DNA from: Chitinophaga pinensis
Lineage (GTDB): Bacteria; Bacteroidota; Bacteroidia; Chitinophagales; Chitinophagaceae
NCBI GenBank assembly: GCA_945872805.1
Contig: CAMCBE010000080.1
Span: 1-8,126, forward strand
DNA length: 8,126 bases
Direction: 5' to 3'
The number at the start of each line of letters is the position of its first letter. The stretch's first letter is position 1. The translations under genes and the position numbers were made by a program. Below, piece after piece: positions 1 to 7,002 of the stretch. A model generated the notes under the pieces. It worked only from the letters and a program-made list of their open reading frames with translations. It ran no database searches and had not been told where the DNA came from.

Positions 1-551
1 ACATTTCTAAAGAAAAAATCCTCAAAAAAATAAACCTGCTAAAAACAAGTTTGAAAAAAGATTTCGGCATAGATAAACCCAAAATAGCTGTTCTAGGGTT
101 AAATCCCCATGCTGGAGATGAAGGATTAGTAGGAAAGGAAGAAAAAGAAATCATTCGCCCAGCAGTATTGGAAGCTAAAAAACCTGACTGCATAGTAATG
201 GGACCATACAGTGCGGATGCTTTTTTTGCAAGAGGCAACCACGAAAAATTTGATGCTATTTTAGCCATGTATCATGACCAAGGCTTAATTCCTTTTAAGT
301 CACTAGCCCTTGGCGAAGGAACTAATTTCACGGCAGGATTAAGCGCAATCAGAACATCGCCTGATCATGGAACAGCATTTGATATTGCTGGAAAGGGGAT
401 TGCAGATGAATCTTCATTTAGGGCAGCTATTTTTGCAGCTATTGATATTTTTGATACCCGAATGGGGTATGCTGAATTAAGAAAAAATCCAATGCGAAAA
501 ATGTCGGCACAAGTGGTTGCTAACGTTGAAGATGAACGAATAGAAGAATAA
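1..551 (+). CDS. pdxA: 4-hydroxythreonine-4-phosphate dehydrogenase PdxA, C-terminal half (5' end outside window)
   Basis: PdxA oxidises 4-phosphohydroxy-L-threonine with NAD(P)+ in the DXP-dependent pathway to pyridoxal 5'-phosphate, in the cytoplasm. The frame is open from base 3 and gives 182 residues, roughly half of the usual 330-360, so the gene is cut by the window edge rather than broken. The TTG at 51 lies inside the open frame and is not taken as a start. Family motifs are clear: GLNPHAGDEG (visible residues 32-41, with a metal-ligand His), MGPYSADAFF (66-75), MYHDQGLIPFK (89-99, with the second visible metal-ligand His) and TSPDHGTAFDIAGKG (118-132). The third metal-ligand His expected in the family would lie upstream of the window. 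The next gene starts 30 bases downstream on the same strand, so readthrough is possible, though the two have no obvious functional link. Identification is secure from the motifs. Confidence 0.96.
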   Translation, partial: ISKEKILKKINLLKTSLKKDFGIDKPKIAVLGLNPHAGDEGLVGKEEKEIIRPAVLEAKKPDCIVMGPYSADAFFARGNHEKFDAILAMYHDQGLIPFKSLALGEGTNFTAGLSAIRTSPDHGTAFDIAGKGIADESSFRAAIFAAIDIFDTRMGYAELRKNPMRKMSAQVVANVEDERIEE

Positions 552-581
552 ACATTTTTTTATATTCATACTCTAAATCCA

Positions 582-1361
582 ATGAAAAGAATTTACTCAT
601 TTCTACTCTTCTTCTCATTAATTTTCACTTGCTCAAATGTGCTAAAAGCACAAGATGAAACCTCTACGCGAAGTGAAAACCCAATTTTCAAAAAACACAT
701 ACTGAAAGTAAATTTAACTGGAATTGCATTGCGCAATTATGGGCTTCAGTTTGAGGAGGTTTTGAATAAAAGAATGTCAATTGCACTAGCATACAGAATG
801 ATGCCTAGTGGCAATATACCATTCAAAACATTCATCATCAATCAAAGTGGCAATTCTCAATCCGCAGGAAATGTACTAAATGCACTGAAAATAGGAGGTT
901 CTGCATTAACAGCAGATTTGAAATTCTATCTTGGAAAAAAAGGATATGGACGTGGATTTTACATTTCCCCTTTTTATATGCATGAAACATTTAATGCAAA
1001 GGGATTAAATTTCGATTATACTGATTTTAATAATCAAACTGCATCCGTTGACCTTTCAGGAAATCTTAGAGGAAATACGGTGGGATTAATGCTAGGGTCA
1101 CAGTGGTTCATAGGAAAACACTTTTGTATAGACTGGTGGATTATAGGACCGCATTATGGAACATCCCGTAGTGTATTTTCAGCTCGCACAAACTTTACCC
1201 TAGACCAACTCGAACAAGAAAGTATTCGATCATCACTTGCAAGCTTTGATATGCCTCTAACAAAAGAAAGCTATAGTGTATCTGCAAACGAAATAAAATT
1301 AATGCTTGATGGGTCGTGGGCAGGCATTAGAGCAGGAATACAATTTGGCTTTAGATTTTAG
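582..1361 (+). CDS. Secreted, probable outer-membrane beta-barrel protein of unknown function (DUF3575-like)
   Basis: The 259-residue product begins with a typical signal peptide: MKR, a hydrophobic stretch at about 5-20, and likely cleavage near LKA-QDE (residue 23). It has no lipobox Cys at the cleavage site. After that it shows alternating hydrophobic/polar segments typical of beta strands, such as ALTADLKFYLG, GFYISPFYMHETF, NTVGLMLGSQWFIG and the C-terminal AGIRAGIQFGFRF. It ends in Phe, as many outer-membrane barrels do for recognition by BamA. The pattern of repeated strands with GKK/GKH turns recalls the DUF3575 group of small Bacteroidota outer-membrane proteins, but this is from memory of the family style. 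The ATG at 582 has no Shine-Dalgarno sequence and sits 30 bases behind pdxA. It converges with the minus-strand gene ending at 1406. A specific function cannot be given. Confidence 0.8.
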   Translation: MKRIYSFLLFFSLIFTCSNVLKAQDETSTRSENPIFKKHILKVNLTGIALRNYGLQFEEVLNKRMSIALAYRMMPSGNIPFKTFIINQSGNSQSAGNVLNALKIGGSALTADLKFYLGKKGYGRGFYISPFYMHETFNAKGLNFDYTDFNNQTASVDLSGNLRGNTVGLMLGSQWFIGKHFCIDWWIIGPHYGTSRSVFSARTNFTLDQLEQESIRSSLASFDMPLTKESYSVSANEIKLMLDGSWAGIRAGIQFGFRF

Positions 1362-1405
1362 TAATTCAAAAATCGATTACTCTAAGGCAGGCAATCTAAC
1401 ATGAA

Positions 1406-2077
1406 TTAGCCTTTATTGATTGTATATGAAGAATAAACCACCTCTATTCTCCCCTTATTGCCTAGTACTTTTTTAACTTCCTTTTTGTTACCAAAGCCTG
1501 ATTCATACTCAAGCGTCACTGCTTTGGGCAAGCTAAACTCTTTGGTGTTAAAAATCATTTTCACTCTATCTGGGAGCCCCCAATCGCTATACTTTCCATA
1601 TTCAAGCTCAAGCTCATACGTCCCATTTTGTTTAGTAGTGGCCAGGGCTTTTTTAATCAACAGTTCCTTTTCATTTACATAAAGAGATAAAATAATTAAG
1701 TCAGATGACTCTGCATTGGGTACTAGTTTAAGCACAACTAAAGATGCTCCCTTCCAATTAATATTACCACCTGGAATAACTATATAATTTCCTTCTAAAA
1801 TCAGTGAATTTAAATTGACGCTCATTCCCCCTTTAGGAAGAATAGATACCCCACCTTCCTTTTTTATCTGAAATTGATCAGGATATTTATAGAAGATATT
1901 TACTTTAGAAATAGGCAGCTTCAGAAATGCTACATCTGTTTTTAATTGGGCAACTGCAGAATAGTCTTTCACCTTAGCTAATTTTTCTTTTAGCTTATTC
2001 ATGAGCACATCACTAGATTGTGCACTCAGATTGGTGAATGCGATAATAACAGTAAAAAATAGAAAAACCTTCTTCAT
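1406..2077 (-). CDS. Secreted LolA-like (outer-membrane lipoprotein-sorting fold) protein
   Basis: The 223-residue product starts with a signal peptide (MKK, hydrophobic core at about 4-16, likely cleavage after NLSAQ near residue 20), so it should reach the periplasm. The mature part opens with an amphipathic helix (LMNKLKEKLAKVKDYSA) and then runs as beta strands, including VNIFYKYPDQFQIKK (residues 59-73), a pattern typical of LolA/LppX-type half-barrels, where 'Y..P..F.IK' follows the first strands. Later strands alternate charged and hydrophobic residues (KKALATTKQNGTYELELEYG, then LPDRVKMIFNTKEFSLPKAV). Proteins of this fold carry lipids or lipoproteins across the periplasm, but no catalytic or lipid-binding residue can be singled out, and true LolA assignment is not justified. 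The ATG at 2077 is the only sensible start given the signal peptide. It stands as a separate unit, 67 bases downstream of the TIM-barrel gene on the same strand. Confidence 0.7.
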   Translation of the reverse strand: MKKVFLFFTVIIAFTNLSAQSSDVLMNKLKEKLAKVKDYSAVAQLKTDVAFLKLPISKVNIFYKYPDQFQIKKEGGVSILPKGGMSVNLNSLILEGNYIVIPGGNINWKGASLVVLKLVPNAESSDLIILSLYVNEKELLIKKALATTKQNGTYELELEYGKYSDWGLPDRVKMIFNTKEFSLPKAVTLEYESGFGNKKEVKKVLGNKGRIEVVYSSYTINKG

Positions 2078-2144
2078 GAGCCAGGTTAAGCCACGAAGTT
2101 ACGCAATTGAGAAGCTATTTAAAAATGTTCCCTTTGTGATCTAA

Positions 2145-3065
2145 TTATGGAAGAAATGAATCAGCGTCTCTGTATGCTTTGATTAGCGCTAATTCTCCTT
2201 CTTTGCCATCGATTGAGTTTCCATGTTCCATTCCAAGAATACCCTTATAGCCCTTGTTGTATATATGCTTGAAGATATTCTTATAATTCACTTCACCTGT
2301 TCCTGGCTCATTTCTATTCGGATTATCGCCAATCTGCATGTATGCAATTTCCTCCCAGCATTTATCAATATTAGCAATTAAATCACCTTCATTTCGCTGC
2401 ATATGATACATATCAAACAGGATCTTACAACCAGAACTATTTACTGCTTTGCAGATCAAATACGTTTGGGCTGAATGGCGGAGAAAAAGATCGGGATTAT
2501 CACTCAATGGTTCTAATACCATGACTAAGCCATTGCGTTCGAGTATTTCGGCACCAGGTCTTAGTGCTTCAATCACATTTGCGGTTTGAATATCAATAGG
2601 CAAAGAACTATCCACATTACCTGGAACAACCGTCATCCATTTTGCATTGCAGCGTTTGGCCACTTCAACAGCCGTTTTACAATCACGAACAACTATATCT
2701 TTAAATTCCTGCTTACCGGTAGTTAAGCTTAAGCTCCAATGCCAACTGTTTGTCGTTACTACAAATACACCCATTTGCATACCAAGCTTTGCCAACGTAT
2801 TGCCAATTCGGGTTTGTTCTGCAATACTTCTGTCCATCATCCCATTGTCTTCAATCGAACGAAATCCTTGATCATAGGCAAACTTAATTTGGTCAACAAA
2901 ATCTTTACCGCCATGTGAATCAAAACAACCATCGTGAAATGCATAATTGAGGTTAAATACTTTTTGTGCATTGGCAGCTTGAACCTCTGCTGAATAACCA
3001 CTCATGCCTGGAATAAGTGCAGCCCCTGCAAGTGTTGTATTTTTTAGGAATCCTCTGCGTTGCAT
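2145..3065 (-). CDS. Tat-exported hydroxypyruvate isomerase-like TIM-barrel protein (sugar isomerase/epimerase family)
   Basis: The product (306 residues from the chosen start) is a xylose-isomerase-like TIM barrel closest in motif to hydroxypyruvate isomerase (Hyi). Expected metal-site residues are present: E185 in MVLEPLSD, D218 in LFDMYH, Q244 in MQIGD and E280 in GMEH. The stretch DNPNRNEPGTGEVNY (247-261) is a Hyi-family hallmark. Unlike cytoplasmic Hyi (about 260 residues) it carries an N-terminal Tat signal, MQRRGFLKN followed by an Ala/Leu/Gly-rich core, likely cut near EVQA (residue 30). The ATG at 3065 is preferred over the ATG at 3125, which would put 20 extra residues before the twin Arg and overlap the divergent promoter region. 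The family isomerises or epimerises keto/aldo sugars using a divalent metal; the actual substrate here is unknown and simple glyoxylate metabolism is unlikely for an exported enzyme. It is divergent from the SUMF1-like/Gfo-Idh operon, suggesting joint function. Confidence 0.88.
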   Translation of the reverse strand: MQRRGFLKNTTLAGAALIPGMSGYSAEVQAANAQKVFNLNYAFHDGCFDSHGGKDFVDQIKFAYDQGFRSIEDNGMMDRSIAEQTRIGNTLAKLGMQMGVFVVTTNSWHWSLSLTTGKQEFKDIVVRDCKTAVEVAKRCNAKWMTVVPGNVDSSLPIDIQTANVIEALRPGAEILERNGLVMVLEPLSDNPDLFLRHSAQTYLICKAVNSSGCKILFDMYHMQRNEGDLIANIDKCWEEIAYMQIGDNPNRNEPGTGEVNYKNIFKHIYNKGYKGILGMEHGNSIDGKEGELALIKAYRDADSFLP

Positions 3066-3139
3066 TATCTTGAAATTTAGTTGGTGAATAATTTGTTGCG
3101 TTGTACAATTTAAGTAAAATTGCATTAAATAAAATAGTA
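3066..3139. promoter_or_regulatory. Divergent intergenic region, presumed to hold promoters in both directions
   Basis: These 74 bases separate the starts of the TIM-barrel gene (minus) and the SUMF1-like gene (plus), so start signals for both must lie here or just inside the genes. The stretch is very AT-rich. I could not find a convincing Bacteroidota promoter (TTG, about 19-21 bases, TAnnTTTG) in either direction, nor an operator-like palindrome. The call rests on gene layout only. Confidence 0.4.
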
Positions 3140-4093
3140 TTGAAAAAATTTATTCCTGTAACATTATGCTGCCTTTCTTTATTATTATCGATAAAGTCAG
3201 CTGCACAAGCTAATCCTGCTCAAAAAATCGAGGTTGCCATTCCCAACTCAGATAAAAAAATCACATTAGTACCCATTTCTGAAGGTTCTTTTATGATGGG
3301 GAGTAGTGCTTCTAAGAACACAAACGAGAAACCATCAAAAAATGTCCATGTTTCTGCTTTTGAAATGAGTGCGTTTGAAATCACACATGATCAATTCAAT
3401 ATTTTCTATAGAGACGACAATACCTCACAAGGTTCAAAAGTTGATGCTGTAACAAGACCAACATCCCAGTATATTGACTTGAGCTGGAATATGGGGAAAG
3501 ATGGAGGCTATCCTGTCAACAGCATGAGTGTGGATGGCGCTATGATGTTTTGTAGGTGGCTTTATAACAAAACTGGAATATTTTTTAGGTTGCCTACTGA
3601 AGCAGAATGGGAGTATGCTTGCCGGGCAGGAAGTAAAACAACCTATTTCTTTGGAAACGATCCTGCACAACTCAGTCAATATGCCTGGTTCAAATCCAAT
3701 AGTAAGCTAAAGTATCAAAAAGTGGGCCTAAAAAAACCAAATGCTTGGGGGCTCTATGATATGCTCGGAAATGTTGCTGAATGGACACTTGATCAATATG
3801 ATCCTGCCTATTTTGCAAAACTAGGTGACAATGCAAGCGACCCACTGATTAAACCCTCTTCCAGATACCCTAGAAGTGTTCGAGGTGGTTCGTATATGGA
3901 TGATGCACAAAAACTCAGCGTAACCAACCGACAATTTTCAGAAGTAACTTGGAATAAAAGAGATCCGCAAATCCCCAAAAGCAGGTGGTGGTTAACAGAT
4001 GGCGCTTTTGCCGGATTTCGAATTCTGAAGCCATCTGCACAACCTTCTGCTGAAGATGCCGAAAAATTTTATACATTGTATCTCGGTAACTAA
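3140..4093 (+). CDS. Exported SUMF1/formylglycine-generating-enzyme-like protein lacking the catalytic cysteines
   Basis: The 317-residue product has the FGE-sulfatase (SUMF1/EgtB/PvdO) fold. Motifs in order are FMMGSS (51-56), a Pro/Val-rich PVNSMSVDGAMMFCRWL (125-141), LPTEAEWEYACRAG (151-164), NAWGLYDMLGNVAEW (201-215), SVRGGSY (246-252) and FAGFRIL (290-296). Genuine formylglycine-generating enzymes use a Cys pair in the C-terminal part. Here the only cysteines are at 10, 11, 138 and 161, and the segment between RGGSY and GFRI has none, so sulfatase activation is unlikely. The N-terminus (MKKFIP, hydrophobic core, AQA-NP cleavage near 24) is a Sec signal without a good lipobox, placing the protein in the periplasm or outside. 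The start is TTG at 3140: no in-frame ATG exists before the core domain, a stop lies at 3089, and the earlier TTG at 3101 would give a poor signal peptide. The Gfo/Idh gene follows after 18 bases, so the two form an operon. Function is unknown; a structural or binding role, as in GldJ/GldK relatives, is possible. Confidence 0.85.
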   Translation: MKKFIPVTLCCLSLLLSIKSAAQANPAQKIEVAIPNSDKKITLVPISEGSFMMGSSASKNTNEKPSKNVHVSAFEMSAFEITHDQFNIFYRDDNTSQGSKVDAVTRPTSQYIDLSWNMGKDGGYPVNSMSVDGAMMFCRWLYNKTGIFFRLPTEAEWEYACRAGSKTTYFFGNDPAQLSQYAWFKSNSKLKYQKVGLKKPNAWGLYDMLGNVAEWTLDQYDPAYFAKLGDNASDPLIKPSSRYPRSVRGGSYMDDAQKLSVTNRQFSEVTWNKRDPQIPKSRWWLTDGAFAGFRILKPSAQPSAEDAEKFYTLYLGN

Positions 4094-4111
4094 TCATATA
4101 AAAAAACAACG

Positions 4112-5452
4112 ATGGCAAACAAACCTAAAACTTCCCAGGCAACACGTAGGGATTTCGTAAAACAATCTAGTCTTCTTGCAGGTGGTGCAATGGCAACACC
4201 TATGCTCAGCAATCTCAATTTTTATTCCGGTTCTAGCGATGCTATCAAAATTGCATTGATTGGTTGTGGAGGAAGAGGCACTGGCGCTGCACTACAAGCC
4301 CTTCAGAGTAAACAAAACGTAAAGATTGTTGCTATGGCTGATGCGTTTAAAGATCGCCTAGACAGCTGCTATAAAAGTCTTACGGCAGAAGATCTTTCTG
4401 ATGCTGGAATCAAAGGTAATTTCAAAGCAGTAGTAGATGTGCCTGAAGAAAGAAAATATGTTGGCTTTGATTCATACAAAAAAGCAATGGCGCATGCTGA
4501 TGTAGTTATTCTTGCAACACCTCCAGGATTCAGACCTATCCATTTTGAAGAGGCTGTTAAACAAGGCAAACACATTTTCATGGAAAAGCCGGTAGCGACA
4601 GATCCAGCAGGGGTAAAACGAGTACTTGCCGCCGCAGAAATAGCCAAAACAAAAAAATTAAATGTTGTGGTAGGTCTACAAAGACATTACCAAAATTCAT
4701 ATCGCGAGCTTTACAAACGAAAAGATATGATTGGTGATATCACTTCCGCTCAGGCTTGGTGGAATAATGATGGCGTTTGGGTTAAACCAAGAGAGACAGG
4801 ACAAACTGAAATGGAATATCAGATGCGCAACTGGTATTATTTCAATTGGCTATGTGGTGATCACATCAATGAGCAACATATTCACAATATAGATGTCATC
4901 AACTGGTTTAAAGGTGGACATCCTGTGAAAGCACAAGGTATGGGTGGCAGAGAAGTTAGAAAAGGAAAAGACTTTGGTGAAATATTTGACCACCATTATG
5001 TTGAATTTCAATATGCAGATGGTTCAATGTTGAATAGCCAGTGCCGCCACATCAAAAACACTTCTGCAAAAGTGGATGAACTTATTGTTGGAACAAAAGG
5101 AAAAATATATTGTGGTGATGCAAATATAAGAGACCACAAAGGAAAGATTATGTATCAGTTTGACCTTAAAGGAGAAAACAATGGTTATCAAACTGAACAC
5201 GATGAGCTCTTTGAAGCCATTGCTAAAGGAATATATAAATTTGCCAATGCAGAATATGGAGCCCATAGTACCATGACATCAATCCTAGGAAGGATGGCTA
5301 CATATAGCGGACAAGTAGTTGAGTGGGATAAAGCACTGAATAGTGGATTGGATCTTCAGCCTTCTGCGTATACATGGGATACTCTTCCGCAATCATTGCC
5401 AGACGAGAATGGACTTTATAAAATTGCAGTGCCAGGGATTACTAACTACTAG
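4112..5452 (+). CDS. Tat-exported Gfo/Idh/MocA family NAD(P)-dependent oxidoreductase
   Basis: This 446-residue protein should oxidise or reduce a sugar, inositol or glycoside using a tightly held NAD(P). Its N-terminus carries a Tat motif, TRRDFVKQSS (11-20), followed by a weakly hydrophobic Ala/Gly/Met core, so the enzyme is exported folded with cofactor. The Rossmann domain begins at about residue 44 with IKIALIGCGGRGTGA (dinucleotide-binding Gly-rich loop at 51-58). It continues to ATPPGFRPIHFEEAVKQGK and the family signature MEKPVATDP (157-165), whose Lys is usually catalytic. The C-terminal alpha/beta substrate domain has CGDHINEQHIHNIDVINW (248-265) with the conserved His/Asp cluster and the GMGGREVRKGKDFGEIFDHH segment typical of the large Bacteroidota/Planctomycetota subgroup. 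The ATG at 4112 lies 18 bases after the SUMF1-like gene and has no Shine-Dalgarno sequence. A strong hairpin terminator follows. The substrate cannot be read from sequence. Confidence 0.93.
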   Translation: MANKPKTSQATRRDFVKQSSLLAGGAMATPMLSNLNFYSGSSDAIKIALIGCGGRGTGAALQALQSKQNVKIVAMADAFKDRLDSCYKSLTAEDLSDAGIKGNFKAVVDVPEERKYVGFDSYKKAMAHADVVILATPPGFRPIHFEEAVKQGKHIFMEKPVATDPAGVKRVLAAAEIAKTKKLNVVVGLQRHYQNSYRELYKRKDMIGDITSAQAWWNNDGVWVKPRETGQTEMEYQMRNWYYFNWLCGDHINEQHIHNIDVINWFKGGHPVKAQGMGGREVRKGKDFGEIFDHHYVEFQYADGSMLNSQCRHIKNTSAKVDELIVGTKGKIYCGDANIRDHKGKIMYQFDLKGENNGYQTEHDELFEAIAKGIYKFANAEYGAHSTMTSILGRMATYSGQVVEWDKALNSGLDLQPSAYTWDTLPQSLPDENGLYKIAVPGITNY

Positions 5453-5484
5453 TAGACCTCGTCACCAAGTTAATTTAACACTAA

Positions 5485-5518
5485 CAAAAAGGCACGGAAT
5501 GAATTCCGTGCCTTTTTG
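5485..5518. terminator. Strong hairpin terminator working in both directions
   Basis: A perfect 15-base-pair stem is formed by 5485-5499 and 5504-5518 around a four-base TGAA loop (5500-5503). The GC-rich core GGCACGG is flanked by five A on the left and five T on the right, so the RNA from either strand gives a hairpin ending in a U-tract. It lies between two converging genes (ends at 5452 and 5551) and should stop transcription of the Gfo/Idh operon and of the esterase gene. Confidence 0.92.
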
Positions 5519-5550
5519 AATTTATTATCTATTCAATCAAATAAAGGGGA

Positions 5551-6933
5551 TTACTTATCGGTTCTGAATAAGTTAACAGGTAAGCCTTCGCTGCTAAATA
5601 AATTCGGGATAGCTGTATTGGTAAATCCAAATCGAACCGCGATAGGATCCTTAACTTCTCGATTCGATAACACAACTGTGTTTCCTTCAATCTTAGCTCT
5701 GGCAGGTAAAAATTTGAGGTCTGAACCTGCAATATAAAATTCAGTAGCATCACCGCCTTTTGTAACCAATCCCGTTGGTACATTTTCAAAACGTATTCTG
5801 ATCTTCCCTTTTTCTATAGTATGAGATTTATACATGGGATTTTTATAGCTCAATCCCTTTACACCATACGTTTCCGCGAGTGCCAAGTTTGCAAGTCGCT
5901 CTGACACTTTTATTTTTTCTATTGGATGAATATTTTTTACATCATCCACTAAATCACTAATTACAACCATGCCTGTATTAGGATATGACAAAGCGCTCGT
6001 TTGTGCTTCCCTAAGTAATGCACCATTAAGTTGATCATCTCCATAACTAAATGGCGCTATTTGTACAAAATAGAATGGGAATTCATTTCCCCAAGACTTT
6101 CTCCAACTATTAATCATCGACGTAAATAATTTTTGATAAGCGTAATGGGTTGCCACATTACTTTCTCCCTGATACCATATGGCACCAGCAATTTTGTAAT
6201 TAACAATTGGATAAATCATTGCATTATAGATAAGCCCTGGCTTATTTGGCCACCAGGCCAATTCACCTAGCTTATCTGAAGCAGCCTTTAACTCTTGATC
6301 AGACTCCACAATGTCTTTGGGAGTCCATACTTCTGCGGGTGTTCCACCCCAGTTGCTATTGATAAGGCCAACAGGAAATTTGGTTTTAGCATTCAATTGT
6401 TTTCCGAAAAAATAACCTACTGCACTAAAATGCAACATGTCTTCTGGATTGCAAACCACCCATTTACCACTCAAATCATTTTGAGGTGTTTCAGAAGTAG
6501 ATTTTGCAACATAGAAAAATCGAATGCTAGTATTCGTAGCGTTCGGAGATTCTGCTTTAGACTGAGGAAGGTTCTGGTCACCAGACCATTCCATATTGCT
6601 TTGCCCGCTGCAAACCCATACCTCACCTATCAACACGTCTTGTATGAGAATCTCATTATCGGCTTTAATCTTAATCGAATAAGGCCCCCCGGCTTTAGGT
6701 GTATTTATTTCTGTTAGCCATCGTGCCCCATTATCACCATTCGTTTCATATGTAATGGTGTCCCAGCTAGTGGTTATAACAATTTTTTCAGCCGGAGAGC
6801 ACCAACCCCAAAGCTTAACTTTTGTATTTTGTTGCAGCACCATGTGAGACCCAATAATTGCTGGAAGTCTAACATCTGCAAATACTGAAATAACCGAAAA
6901 AATAAACGTGAGTAATAAAATAGACTTTTTCAT
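5551..6933 (-). CDS. Secreted sialate O-acetylesterase-family SGNH hydrolase
   Basis: The 460-residue product removes acetyl groups from sugars; the family name is sialate 9-O-acetylesterase, but in environmental Bacteroidota such enzymes often act on acetylated plant or microbial glycans. A signal peptide is clear (MKKSILLLTFIFSVISVFA, cleavage near residue 19). Catalytic features are VCSGQSNMEWS (107-117, nucleophile S112), INSNWGGTPAEVWTP (191-205), IWYQGESN (252-259) and ISDLVDDVKNIHP (325-337, catalytic His 336). The family's beta-rich domain surrounds these blocks (an early strand region at 20-100 and a C-terminal one from about 375). Length is in line with bacterial members. The ATG at 6933 is chosen over the ATG at 6984 because it begins a standard signal peptide and the longer form adds a Cys-rich 17-residue leader. 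The permease gene ends 69 bases upstream on the same strand. Downstream lies the shared terminator. No GH or SusC/D partner is visible. Confidence 0.92.
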   Translation of the reverse strand: MKKSILLLTFIFSVISVFADVRLPAIIGSHMVLQQNTKVKLWGWCSPAEKIVITTSWDTITYETNGDNGARWLTEINTPKAGGPYSIKIKADNEILIQDVLIGEVWVCSGQSNMEWSGDQNLPQSKAESPNATNTSIRFFYVAKSTSETPQNDLSGKWVVCNPEDMLHFSAVGYFFGKQLNAKTKFPVGLINSNWGGTPAEVWTPKDIVESDQELKAASDKLGELAWWPNKPGLIYNAMIYPIVNYKIAGAIWYQGESNVATHYAYQKLFTSMINSWRKSWGNEFPFYFVQIAPFSYGDDQLNGALLREAQTSALSYPNTGMVVISDLVDDVKNIHPIEKIKVSERLANLALAETYGVKGLSYKNPMYKSHTIEKGKIRIRFENVPTGLVTKGGDATEFYIAGSDLKFLPARAKIEGNTVVLSNREVKDPIAVRFGFTNTAIPNLFSSEGLPVNLFRTDK

Positions 6934-7002
6934 GTAGCGAGTTTTACTAGTTGAATTTACTCTTTTTAAACAAACACAGAGCACCTATTCAATACTATTA
7001 CT

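Noticed and set aside
1..551. Truncated pdxA pseudogene starting at the TTG at 51
   Set aside because: The reading frame stays open to the left edge with family-like sequence, so the missing half is simply outside the window.
1384..1413. Possible weak hairpin (AAGGC/GCCTT) between the converging genes ending at 1361 and 1406
   Set aside because: Only five base pairs around a 20-base loop, partly inside the minus-strand gene and with no clear U-tract; not strong enough to call a terminator.
2094..2101. Minus-strand TAACTTCG, close to the Bacteroidota -7 box TAnnTTTG, upstream of the LolA-like gene
   Set aside because: It has one mismatch and no TTG at the expected 19-21 base distance upstream, so in AT-rich DNA it is likely chance.
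3140..4093. Genuine formylglycine-generating enzyme paired with a sulfatase
   Set aside because: The catalytic Cys pair is missing and none of the genes in the window is a sulfatase.
6295..6717. Open frame of 140 codons on the plus strand inside the esterase gene
   Set aside because: It is fully antisense to a well-supported gene, and the translation is rich in Cys, Phe and Arg with no recognisable motif; a shadow frame.
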